Assembly (NCBI GenBank): GCA_963920575.1
Contig: OY986966.1
Location: forward strand, 11,572,048 to 11,636,047
Source: Narthecium ossifragum
Lineage: Eukaryota; Streptophyta; Magnoliopsida; Dioscoreales; Nartheciaceae
DNA length: 64,000 nucleotides
Reading direction: 5' to 3'
Part shown: positions 48,398 through 59,483 of the stretch, piece after piece
Layout of the letters: every line of letters begins with the position of its first letter
Numbering within the stretch: the first letter of the stretch is position 1
The notes under the pieces: generated by a model
Told to the model about the DNA's origin: nothing
What the model saw: only the letters and a program-made list of their open reading frames with translations
Databases searched by the model: none
Program-made: the position numbers and the translations under genes

Positions 48398-50739
48398 TGT
48401 CACACCCCGACCCAGAAAATCCATCCAGGAAGGGGCGTGAGGGTTCCTATCACTATTCATCTTCAATTGGCGCGATACAAATGCGGAAAGACGGATAATT
48501 TAAACAATTGTATTCCAGAGGTAAACAGATATTCGATTTTATATAACATCAGTTGTACTATTCAATATTTGGTACAGAAGTTTTCCAAGAGACAGATATA
48601 TACAAAATCCCAAAAGTCCTCAAAATGTTTACAACATGTATATTTATCAAAAAGGTACAACAGATAATCCTCCAACAACCTCAAGCGCCTCTGGATGTAC
48701 TCGCGCCGCCAAAGGCCGATCCTGCCGTCTCCACGGAAGAAGAGCTGCCGCCTGCACCTGCAAACGCAGCCCGGGTAGGAGTGAGCGATAAGCTCAGTAG
48801 GGTTCTACTCTACGGCACACAGAAGGGAGGAAAACAACAATAGTGTTGTCTCCCAGCTCAAGTCTAACGGATGCCACGGGGTCCCACAACCCCTGTCGAC
48901 TCCCCAAGGGATCCTACTCTTCTCAACCGACCATGCTGGGAACATCAACCAACACGCTGGGAGGAAAAGGACCAGAACCAGTAGGATCACCATTACCCAG
49001 CAGGAAACCACTGCCTAGGGACCATGTCAGGGATATCGACACCCATCCTTAAGACTTAGCCTTGGAAGACAACACGACCTCTAAACCTCAAACACTGATC
49101 AGAGTCAACTATCGCCAATCCTCAATAACAAGAGATTCAAATATACAATCACACTCTACTCCTGACTACCCAGCCACGGCCCTAAGGCTAGATCCGAGCT
49201 ACCCGAGAGCCTCGGATCGGCGACCCAAACCATCGCCCTCCTAACCTCGAATGCCTCTAATGCACACAATGCATGAGCCTAGGCAAACATCTATCCTAGA
49301 TGTCTCTACATGTCACATCATCAGTTATAATTTCCACAGTTATACAATAGCCCTCGGCACTCGCCGGCAAGAGGCTAAGGTTCCACAATTCCTCATTAGC
49401 TAGCACTCATAGCTAGTTAATGGTTAGGCAATCAACTAAGCATTTAACTACAATCAAACATGTATTAAATGCAAACGAAACCATAGATTTGCCCAAAAAG
49501 GGAAATTACTCGAATCGATCCTCAAACCCGATGGAAATCCTTTGAAATCCCCATAAAATCCACATACATACTTCCCAACATGTTTAGATGTTAATCACAA
49601 ATCAAATCCATCCAAGAAAAGCCAGAAAACCAAGTTCAAGGCCCCACGGACGATGTCACGGTCGATCCGGCGATCGACCGTGAGGCTACGGCGAAGAAAA
49701 CCAAGGGCGACGGTCGATCCACTCATCGACCCTGGGAAGTCCAAAACCAAACAGCACATGACGGTCGATGCGACGGTCGATCCGACGGTCGACCGTCAGG
49801 TGGGAAGAAAAAGAGAGAGAGCCCGCGGTCGATCGATCCATCGACCGTGGGAGGCTAAAATCCCGACAGAGCCCGACAGTCGATGGGACGGTCGACCGTC
49901 AGGCCCAGAAAGCGCAAATCAATACTTGACGGTCGATGCACCGATCGACCGTCGAGCCTTAGGCACGGTTTTCAAGGATCAAATCAAGTTGGAAAACAAT
50001 GAGATTTTGCAAGCAAGTGAAATTCTCGATGGGGAATCCAATGGTATAAAGAAATCACATTTTTAACGGTTAAATCTGCTATCTAGGTCCAAATTGGCGA
50101 AAACCGATAAAACGGCGATAATACGGAAACCAACCGTTAGAATACCGAATTCGCAACGTAGGAATACAGAGAAGGAACCACATCACATGTGCAAGGAGCT
50201 ACAAAGCATTCTAACATGTATTCCTACAGCGAAAGTGCAATAAACCTATCCTAGGAGAACCCGATCCTAAGATCGAGGTAGAAACACCTACTTGAGCAAG
50301 TAGGGTAGCTCCTCCACGCGTCCAACCAGTCAAGCCGCCAAGATCCACGCTCCGAAAGCCGCGTCTCCGAGCCCTAGCTCAGCTGAAGGAGAGAGAAGGA
50401 GAGAAAACGACAGGAGAAGAGAAAGAAAGAGAAGAAAGGGACAGGGCTTATATAGAAAATCCGGATCTATCTCAGCCGTCCGATTCGATCTTTCCCGATC
50501 GAGCTCCGATCCTCCGATCGGACGCACCCTAGGGATTCTAATCAAACACATACATCAATCCAAGGCAGTGTTTGGAACGCGGGTGTGAAACCGACCACCA
50601 GAGGGCATATTTACTAAAATGCCCCCGGGGTCCAAACCGCCACACGATTGCCCGATCGTGCCCGATGCGGAACCAAACCAACAGGAAACCGGCGCTCGAC
50701 CCACGCGGTCGAGCCAGGTCTGAGGGACGGGCCCTCACA
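48398..50739 (-). mobile_element. family 1 solo LTR with TSD CAAAA
   Basis: 2342 bp; in its orientation it runs from TGTGAGGGCCC at 50739 to GGTCGGGGTGTGACA at 48398, flanked by CAAAA (48393-48397, 50740-50744). TATA box CTATATAA at about 50448-50455. Palindromes upstream near 50488-50522 (CGATCGAG/CGATCGG) and downstream at 49659-49955 (GGTCGATC and GATCGACC forms). Confidence 0.93.
49659..49955. repeat. ACGGTCGAT...ATCGACCGT palindrome array
   Basis: About nine half-site pairs, each GGTCGATC or GGTCGATG followed within 0-15 bases by GATCGACCG or GGTCGACCG. They act as short interrupted palindromes and are the mirror-type variant also seen at 36639-36763. Confidence 0.85.
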
Positions 50740-50744
50740 CAAAA

Positions 50745-51905
50745 TCTCCATGCCATCGCCACTGAGCCAGCATGCTTACAGAAGTGGGCAATACTATCCG
50801 CACGTGCGTTACATGATCTTGGTACGTGAGAAAACAAGATCAAAGAAAAATCCAAGGCGTAGGACCATATTTCTCTAGCAAGTTACAGCACATTCGGCGG
50901 CCATGATCTGAATCCGTTAATGATCTACACAGCCTCCATTGAATCTGACTCGACCAAAAGATGCTTGATCCCGCGTGTCCTTGCCTCCTTAAGTGCCATA
51001 GCAATGCCCTCCAATTCTCCCTGTAACACTGTCCCAGCCTGAGTTGTCTTCCCTGCTGCCCAAACCAGATTCCCACGACCCATCATACTGATGATGCCAA
51101 TAGCTGCTCTCGAGCCTGCATCAAATAGCCACGTCCATTTGCACAACCCACATATGCTCCTCCATATGAGCCACCCCTTGCGCCTCAAGTCTTCGTTGGT
51201 CACGTTGGGTGAGGAATTCCTTGGCATGCCGGCGTACCCTACAAGCAATAGTGGCGGCACTTTCACGATTCCCACCATGGACAATAAGGTTTCTGTCCTT
51301 CCAGATGAGCCACATAGTGTAGGCGATAAAACACATAAGTTTTCTAGGGAATTTGCAAGAAGAGGTACCAAGCAACCCATCCAGCAATTCATCAACAGTC
51401 CTAGCCACAACCCAAGCCAAACCTTCTTCTACAAGCACCATATATAATACCTTGGCAGCAAAAGGGCATCCCAAGGTAGCATCTTCAATGGTCTCACACA
51501 TACCATCACACCTAGGACAATCCTTATCATAGGCGGCGCAGAACCTCCAAAGAAAGTTCCGGATTGGAAGTCTCCCTTGGAGACCCTCCAAAGAAAGTGT
51601 AGCACTTGAGGTCCGATCAGAACACACCAGACTCCTTCCCACCGGTCCTTCTTGTCTACACCAAACACTACAGCATCTTGCATCAGCAATAAATATGTAG
51701 AGGCAGTCATTATCTTCCCAGAGGTGCTAAAAGCCCATCACCAAATATCTGCCGTCGTAGGTGAGTAGCAGAGATGTGCTCAGCCATGCTATGATCATAA
51801 ATTTCATTTAAGAGAACTCTGTTCCAACCAGCATCATTCAACAAGTCCCCAACCACCATATTATCTTGGACAACGTTCACATTAATGGCAATTGGGCACA
51901 TGATC
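50745..51905 (-). pseudogene. LINE RNase H and zf-RVT domains (second LINE)
   Basis: From the 5' side of the minus strand: CPRCDGMCETIEDATLGCPF (zinc-binding RT tail, ~51480-51540) with YTMWLIWKDRNLIVHGG; then an RNase H-like domain with FDAGSRAAIGIISMMGRGN, IAMALKEARTRGIKHLLVESDS and the closing HVPRSCNARADSIAHF (~50790-50850). Frameshifts separate the parts. Confidence 0.82.
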
Positions 51906-53160
51906 AAGGCCTCCTCTGAAAGCCAAGCATCGTGTCAGATGAATCAAGAATATATTGATTTATGTAAAAAGAAAATTGCCCCTCTATTGGAGAAGAAATT
52001 AATACGCAAATCATATTCTTCATGGCGTTGTCCAACATTTTATGTGAATAATGTTACTGAGAGAGAACGAGGAGTTCCTCGACTAGGGATTAATTATAAA
52101 GCTCTTAATAAAGTGTTTAAATAGATTAGATATCCGATTCCTAATAAAAGGGATATTTTAAATCATATTTATCAAGCCAAAATTTTCTCTAAATTTGATC
52201 TTAAATCAGAATACTGGCAAATCCAGATCCTTAAGGATCGTTATAAAACGGCGTTTATTGTTCCATTCGGATATTTTGAGTGGAATGTAATGACATTCGA
52301 GTCGAAAATGCCCCATCTTAATTTCAGAATATCATGGATGATATTTTTAATCCTTATTCCAATTTTATTCTGTCATATATAGATGACATATTAATTTGTT
52401 CAAATGATTTGGATCAACATTGCAAGCATTTAGAGATATTTCAAAATCTTGCAATCAAGAATGGATTAGTTATATCTGCTCCAAAATAAAATTATTTCAA
52501 ATTAAAATTAGATTTGTTGGACATAATATTGGTCAATGTACAATTATTCCAATAGATAGAAGTATAGAATTCGCTTCTAAATTTTCAGATGTAATTACCG
52601 ACACTATATAGTTACAGAGGTTTTTAGGAGCTTTGAACTATATAGTTGATTACTATCATAATATGGCCAACGATGTGTCTATTTTATATAATAGACTTAA
52701 GAAAAATCCTTCTCCTTTGGCAGATCAGCATACACGTGTTGTTAGATAAATTAAATTTAAAGTTAAAAATTTACCTTGTGTTCATTTAGCAATTCCTAAT
52801 TGGAAGAAAATTATTGAGACTGATACTAGTGATATTGGTTATGGTGGAATTCTTAAGAAGGTAAATCCATACTCTAATAAAGAAGTCTTGGTTTGATTTA
52901 CTTTTGAAAAATGGAATTCTACTTGTATAAATTATTTTAGTATAAAGAAATGAATGCTTTCTATTATCAAATGTTTATATAAATTTCAACATGATATCTT
53001 GAATCAACATTTTATTCCTAAAATTGATTGCAGCTCTGCCAAAAATGTTATTGACAAAGATGTAAAAATTTTCATCTTTCGATCTTTCTATTGAATATAT
53101 TAAAGGGAAAAACAATTGTTTACCTGATTTTCTAACTCATGAATTTTTACGGTGTCAAAA
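51906..53160 (+). pseudogene. endogenous virus reverse transcriptase and RNase H, degraded
   Basis: Starts at LCKKKIAPLLEKKLIRKS-like sequence. The RT palm has FDLKSEYWQI (about 52197) and the catalytic YIDD box at 52376-52387. RNase H has its first Asp in IETDTSDIGYGGI (about 52810). Stops (for example a TAG at ~52122) and frameshifts interrupt the frame many times, so it is non-functional. Confidence 0.85.
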
Positions 53161-54625
53161 TGAAGCGTGGTATTCCTTCCCACAATTCAGAGGAAGGAAG
53201 AGGTGGAGGTGGAAGAGGCCAAGCCTTTAGCGGAGGCCAAATCCAGGGTGAAACCTGGAGAAGTATAATTCAATAAAATAAAGGCAAAGGAAAAAATATT
53301 CCCTGTGATAATAATCTGAGAAATATGATCACAGAACATGAAAAAATCCTTCATGAACTTACATCAAGGGTAAATGGGGAAGGTAATATCTCTGAAATCA
53401 ATTATGCTGCAATAGTGAAAAAGGAGCCGCTACTGTTCACAAAAATTGCTTCAGAAATAATCATTTATATTGACAAAGAGGATATATTATCAATAGATGA
53501 TTCTGAAAAATTGAGAAAGAGATATTTGGATTCTAATTGTTATCTAGTTGAGGCTAATAAACCAAGAGGATGGATGCAACCTCTGCTGGCACAAAAAGAA
53601 GTAATTTTTGAGTATAGACATCCAAATGATGATGTCAAACAGACACCGGCATATAGCAAGTGTAATAACTCCAAGAGAGTGAGGTCTGAACACTCACAAA
53701 GTCATTAAAATAAAGATTGGCAAAGAAATTGGTACCTTCAATTACTGGGACTACCAAAATGCTTTCAATCAAATATTCTTGTTTGATAATTCAAAACAAA
53801 AGGGTAGCGCCCACTTGGTTCTACGTTTAGTGGTCCAAGTTTGGAACTGATATATGAATTTTACCAAAACCAATTGCAAATTTATACAATCAATGGGTAG
53901 CGCCGGCGCGGATCCCAAAAATCGAAATCCGCTCTAAGGTGGATTCCGATTTCGGCGTCCGTTTTTTTTGAACGGATCCGTCGGAGCCAAACAGGCCCTA
54001 TATGAGTGAAGAAGAAATGTTTGAGGGTTTATGTCTGCTATATTTCTTCACAGAAACATAAATTCCCTTAATCTGGAAATTTATTAGTAAGATAGGATGT
54101 AATGATTCTCGTCTCCCTTGTCTCAAAAGAAAAATTCACATCAAATTGTGGGAAAAAATTGATGTCAACAAAAAGGTCGAAGAAATCACGGAAATCATTT
54201 AAAATAATAAAAAAACACTTGATCATAATATCTCCCAATATGTGCATGCAGAGAATCCTTTTGTCAAAGTGAAAAGAATGTTACAGAGAAAATATTCTCA
54301 AGTTGCCTAAAAGTGTCTAAACCATATGAAAAAGCAAGTTGTAGACACATTTGATATATCTTACAAAGCATCCAGCTGTAGTATGCAAAATGCTCAAGAT
54401 CCTAATGAAGATGAGCTAGGACTGGAATTTTGGCAGAATCTACTGGAGGAACAAATTCTACTTATCAAAGGATCAATTATAAGCCAAGTTTTACTAGTGG
54501 CCAGAGGCCGTAGATGGGGCCAAATCATCAACGCCACTCAACAATTGCAAAAATATCCAACATACGAAGTGGTAGAGCCCACACGACAACAATTTCTAAA
54601 ATGTCAGCAGAGAGATTCCAATTGA
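53161..54625 (+). pseudogene. endogenous virus second ORF, function unknown
   Basis: Readable blocks are 53325-53708 (127 codons), a Trp-rich stretch around 53810-53890, a block from ~54001 and 54326-54625 (99 codons). The first follows a Gly/Arg-rich patch near 53195. Its place after RNase H and before the viral promoter matches the separate downstream ORF of some caulimovirid genera. I do not know its role. Confidence 0.55.
53895..53998. mobile_element. short MITE-like insertion in the viral second ORF
   Basis: A ~104-bp GC-rich block foreign to its AT-rich viral surroundings. One end is (reverse complement) GGGCCTGTTTGGCTCC, typical of Tourist/PIF MITEs. The other end is poorly matched and starts with GGGTAGCGCC, which also occurs at 53802-53811. 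Confidence 0.4.
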
Positions 54626-54774
54626 ACTCAAAAGTAAAAATCAACATAATGCCAAATAGTGCAAATAGTGTCAAATAATGCAGCATCGTGACTGTATAGT
54701 AAAATAATTCAACTGTCGGCTGTCAATTTTAGACGATTGTAATGAGAGTGGGCCTGACATGTCGGATTCTCTCC

Positions 54775-54785
54775 TATATATAAAT
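54775..54785 (+). promoter_or_regulatory. endogenous virus promoter TATA box
   Basis: TATATATAAAT lies after the second ORF and before the leader. A TGAC-containing stretch just upstream (GCCTGACATGTCGG, ~54752) could be an activator site. Transcription would start near 54805-54815. Confidence 0.6.
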
Positions 54786-54832
54786 CCATCTGTATGTAAC
54801 GAAGGGGCATCATCAGTTGAGACCTCCCTCCA

Positions 54833-56968
54833 TGTGAGGACCCGTTCCTCTACTCCTGTGGCTCGTCGTGGACCGCAAGGGCAATTTGGTAAATTACACC
54901 TTGTCGGCTAGTTTCACACCCGCGGATGCACACACTGACTATGTTTGTGTTAATCTTTGGCTAGAATGGTTAGTTGGGCCCAGGATCGAAAGATCCGGGC
55001 TTGGGCTTAAAAGCCCAAGTCTAGCTTTCTGCACCTAAGATCGATCTTTTAGTGCCAGAAAGTCAAACCCGATTTGGCAAGGAAGATCGATCTCTTCTCA
55101 AAAGAGATCGATCTCCCTTGTGTCGGTTCATTCGTCTATAAAACGAACGAAACCTTTTCTTTTGATTTTTTTTTGGAAAATCCAAGATTTGAGCCGTGTT
55201 CTTGCTGGATTTGGCTTCGTTTGAGGAAGATCTAAGGCCTAGTAGCTTGGATTGAAGCTGCTATTACATAGGTAGTGATTCTACCTACAATCTTTCGGGT
55301 TTTTGGAGTTTTTCCGGTTTGATTGTGATCTTTTGCTTAGATTTGTTAAAATACATGTTTGTTTTCCATGATTTCACCGGTTTTGGACTCGTGGTTTCTT
55401 GATCTACCAGATCCCAGAGTTTTGGGGGATTTGGTTGTATTTTTCGGCGGTATTTCTCGCCGTCCGGTCGCCGGAGAACCCATTCGGATCGATCTCCCTT
55501 GAGGGAAGATCGATCCCTTCTGGGGCGTCACGCCAAGCTCGAGCAGGATCGATCCCTCGGTGGGAGAAGATCGATCCTTGCCTAGGTTGAGGTGGCGGGT
55601 TCCATGTCACGAAGAAGATCGATCCTTCTGGTGGAGAAGATCGATCTCCTTTGGTTGACAGGGACGAGTTTCTCCCAAGTATTAAGAAGATCGATCCCCT
55701 TGGGAAGGGAGATCGATCTCTTAGTGGATGAGGGGTGTTTTCAAGTGACTTTTGCCAGCGGGGCTTTGTATGATGGTTTTCTTTACTGTTTTCTATATGG
55801 TACATATGTTTAAGCATGTTAGCCCTATAATAGGAGCAGTGGTGAACTGGGGGAGTGATGACTCCCGGGATGTTTAGAATAAACGGGCGGGTAGCCCTAC
55901 AGCTTTCCTTAGCCTTGCATGCGATATCTGTGAGCTGTTGTTTGCGGGGCTGCTTCCCGATGCAGGTGTTGTGGTAGACTGCTGACAGTTGGTGGTGGCA
56001 CCACTGTAGCAGCTCCTAGACCTTACTTACCTGTTCACCAGCCCGGGGCGGCAGGATGTGGTGCACAGACCTTGTTTGATATACAATCACATACTGATGC
56101 ATGCTTATCTGTATATTCCTGCGTGTGCTCATAACATGCATTGCTTTGTGCATTAGTTGCATCTGTGTAGGACGTTGGCGATGGGTTGATCGCCGATCCG
56201 GGGCTTTCGGGTAGTCCGGATCTAGCTCTAGGACCGTTGAGGGTAGCTTGGTCCAGTACTCGATTTATAGTATTCAGTCGTTTTTGATGATAGGGTTAGA
56301 TGACCTGAATACATGTGGTTTGATGTTTAGAGGTCGTGTCGACTCCAAGTTGAATCTGAGGTGTAGCCGGTGTCCGGTGTTCTTGACTCTTGGGTCGAGG
56401 AGTGCCTACCCAGCGGTGTCCTTGCCCGCCAAACAGTGTTCAGTGTCATGTTGAGAGTCTGAAGTGTTTTGGGCCTGCGTTCACGGACTTCCGATAGGGT
56501 TATGGGACCCTTGTATACACCTAGGATAGACTTGGGGGCGGCACTGTTGTGTCCCCTCCCTTGTGAGTGTCATAGTGTAGTGTCCCTGCTGAGTTTAGTG
56601 CTCACTCCTACCCGGGCTGTGTTTTGCAGGTGCTGGTGCTAGCTCTTCTTCGGTCGCCCCTACCGGGCCGGTGTTTGGTGACGTGGCGACGTCTGGCGGT
56701 GCTTGAGGTGCGGCGATCGTCAGTTCTACCCATTTGCTTAGTTAGCCTCCTAAGGGAGAGATTTTGTATAACTTTTGCCCTGTTGAGGATTTGTATCTAT
56801 TCAGTTTCAGTCTTTGAGGTTTGTGATTGATTGTTAATACAGGATGATTATGAATTGCTAGGAAGACCACTATGATTAGAGGAAAACCTCGCCAAAATTT
56901 CCATAGTAGGTTAGGTTCCGGTTCGCGTCGCCCGGCCCGGTTGGGCCTACGCGGGTCGGGGCGCGACA
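54833..56968 (+). repeat. 5' LTR of the gypsy element (family 1 reference copy)
   Basis: 2136 bp, TGTGAGGACCCG to GGTCGGGGCGCGACA, followed at once by a primer-binding site, which fixes family orientation. TATA box at 55137-55143. Palindrome arrays flank it. Confidence 0.93.
55041..55720. repeat. paired AGATCGATC(T/C) palindrome arrays flanking the LTR TATA box
   Basis: Upstream array about 55041-55125 (three GATCGATCT units, two of them facing each other as a larger inverted repeat around CTCTTCTCAAAAGAG). Downstream array 55487-55720 with about nine units. Both use the AGATCGATC form. Confidence 0.88.
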
Positions 56969-56971
56969 ACT

Positions 56972-56983
56972 TGGTATCAGAGC
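56972..56983 (+). other. primer-binding site of the gypsy element
   Basis: TGGTATCAGAGC, complementary to initiator tRNA-Met, three bases after the LTR end. Confidence 0.92.
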
Positions 56984-57172
56984 ATAGGCTGTAAATCCCA
57001 GGGAGTAGGATCATGTTTCGGTTCAGATTGAGCGTGGGCTGGGATAGTTCTATGTCTAGAACATCCGTGCATGCTCTCCTTGTGTTGTGTATGTCCTCCA
57101 TTTTATTGTTGTGTTGTTTGCTTTGCCGTTTTCTGACGAGTTAAAGCTCGTTTGCTGTTGGTGATCGTGCTG

Positions 57173-58785
57173 ATGTCGGGAGCTCGCGGCCGACCTTCGG
57201 TTGCCGGTCGGGGTGGGGAACGACCTGGTCGACCCGCCCGACCGGACAGGACTACTCCTTTCAGGGTGGTCCGGGCTAGACGGACTGTACCATCACCAGC
57301 GGCGGTTTCGGTCGTGCAAGCAGAGGTCTTCCTCGCCGAGGAGGAGGCCCCTGTTCCTATCGACGGGCGGGCCTCGGTGGCTATCACGATGGCTTTCCAG
57401 CGGCTGAACCCGCTTAGGTTCAGCGGTAGGTCTAGAGATCCGACCGCAGCGGACGACTGGCTCGACGGAGTCTCGCGGGTCCTGGATGCTCTCTTCGTCG
57501 AGGATGACCGGGTTCGGGTCACCCTCGCAGCGTTCCAGCTAGATGGTGACACTCGTGATTGGTGACGCACCGCCCAGCACACTAGTGATGGAGAGGTGCC
57601 ACTGTGGGAGGAGTTCAAGGCGATGTTCTTTGACGTGCACTTCCCGGCGAGTGCACGTAGCGCCCTGACCAGCGAGTACCAGTCCCTTTTGCAGGGTACT
57701 CGCTCCGTTCAGCAATATGCCTCCAGGTTCACACACCTTGTTCAGTTTGCAAGGGCAGTTGCAGCAGATCAGACAGCCATGGTGTGGCAGTTCTAGTGGG
57801 GACTTCGGCCAGAGATCCGGTGGCAGACCAGCTCACACTACTTCCAGTCGAACTCAGTGATATTGAACTGCGCCTTAGCAGTAGAGACTCAGTTGCGGGA
57901 CGACAGGTGCCGGGCAGTTCCACCGGCACCCTTCACCAGCACGCAGTAGCGACCCCAGGGCAGAGGGGGGTTCGGTAGGGGGCAGCAGCGGCGTCAGCGA
58001 CCCTTTTAGCAGCAGCCGCCGCGTGTACTGCAGTACCAGTAGGGACTACCGAGCCCACTAGCCCCGTTTCTACTGACGGCAGGGCCATCTGGGCAGGCTT
58101 CGTCAGGGGTGGCAAGGGTCAGCAGCCTAGCGGCGCATCGACCACGTGTTTCTAGTGCGAGCAGCCGGGGCACTACCGTAGAGACTGTCCTTTACGAGGA
58201 GCGCGGAGCGCTATGCCGCAAGGCAGTAGAGGCGGAGGGTCCAGTGCCTGGCAGGGGAGCGGGGGTGGACGCGGACCGGGGCGTCCTAGAGGTGGAGGCA
58301 GCCAGCGGGAGCAGGTGTTTGCCCTCCCAGTTCGCGAGCAGCAGGACACCGTTCAGCTGTATCAGCCGGCACCGCAGTACTAGCAGCCTTTACTGTACCA
58401 GCAGCCATCGCAGTACCAGCATCATTTACAGTACGAGCAGCCGCAGCAGTACCAGCAGGCCACGACAGAGCCATCCGTCCTCAGAGGTATCTTTCAGCTT
58501 TCTAGTTCCTTAGTAGATGTGCTGATAGATTCAGGGGCGTCTCACTCCTACATTGCTAGCATGTGCGTGGCATCGCTAGGGTTAGAGACGAGTCGGCTAG
58601 ATGTGGCACAATCTGTAGACTCACAGATCAGCGGGGCAGTCAGGGTAGACCGGGTCTGCCGATCGTGTTCGTTGGAGGTTGGAGGCCTCCGGGTCTGTCT
58701 AGACTTGCGGGTACTAGACATGACCGGCTTTGACGTGATACTCGGTATGGACTGGTTGGCAGCATACCGAGCCATCAAGGTGTGA
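57173..58785 (+). pseudogene. Ty3/gypsy gag and aspartic protease (Tekay/Del-like), truncated
   Basis: Gag begins at the ATG at 57173 (MSGARGRPSVAGRGG) and includes the capsid block FQRLNPLRFSGRSRDPTAAD and LWEEFKAMFFDVHFPASARS. A CCHC zinc knuckle lies near 58140-58185 (CEQPGHYRRDCP) with an in-frame stop just inside it. The protease has LIDSGASHSYIASM at about 58522 and DVILGMDWLAAY near 58735. Stops include TGA at 57563 and several TAG at former Gln or Trp codons. The sequence ends abruptly at 58785, where LTR sequence starts; pol is deleted. The clade call rests on the protease style and is tentative. Confidence 0.85.
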
Positions 58786-59198
58786 TCGTCATGAAGGATC
58801 GATCTTCCCTCAGGGAAGGATCGATCTTTCATAGGTCGGTTCGTTTGTCTATAAAATGGACATAACCCTCTTCATTGAAACCCTTTTGAAATCCGCATTC
58901 TTGAGCTCAGAGCTGCCGGATTTTGAGGAGATTTGGGACGATCTAAATCCTGGCAGCTGGGATTGAAGCAGCTATTGCCTAGGTAGGGATCCTACCTATA
59001 TTTCTTTTCCGGTTTTGTGAGTTTTGAGTTGATTGTGTTTTCTTTTGCTTAGATCTGACTGCATACTTGTTAGTTTGTAGTATTTCCACCGATTTTGGAC
59101 TCGTGGTCCTTCGTAATACCAGATCCCAGGGTTTTGTGGGATTTGGTGGAGTTTTCCGACGGTATTCCTCGCCGGAGGTTAGCCGGAGAACCCAACAA

Positions 59199-59483
59199 GA
59201 TCGATCTTTCCTGGAGAAAGATCGATCCTTCTTTGTTGGTAATGCTGAACCCGATGAAGGATCGTTCATCTGGTTGGAGATGATCGATCGTGTGCCTTGG
59301 GTAGCATGGGATTCCCCTTGTCGCGAGGAGGATCGATCTTCCTGGGAGGAAGGATCGATCATCCTTGGCGGGGGAAGAGGGTTCCCTCTGTTGCGAGGAT
59401 GATCGATCTTCCTGGGTGGAAGGATCGATCTTCTTTGGCTCGACAGGAAGGGAAAGCTCTCTGTTACTTGAAAGGATCGATCC
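59199..59483. repeat. GATCGATC palindrome array (partial 3' LTR)
   Basis: About nine AGATCGATCTT or GGATCGATC units spaced 18-60 bases apart. Same AGATCGATCTT form as the 54833 LTR, consistent with both belonging to one subfamily. Confidence 0.88.

Larger units (their letters stand above)
48328..51905 (-). mobile_element. second 5'-truncated LINE, in the viral reverse-transcriptase gene, split by a solo LTR
   Basis: Minus orientation. The 3' end is an A/T-rich tail (48331-48346 as T-runs) next to the hairpin AGCCTAACGGCT (48357-48368). After a solo LTR (48398-50739, TSD CAAAA) the body continues with RNase H and zf-RVT domains to about 51905. Viral reverse-transcriptase sequence lies on both sides, so the LINE entered the virus copy. 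No clear TSD for the LINE was found. Confidence 0.85.
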
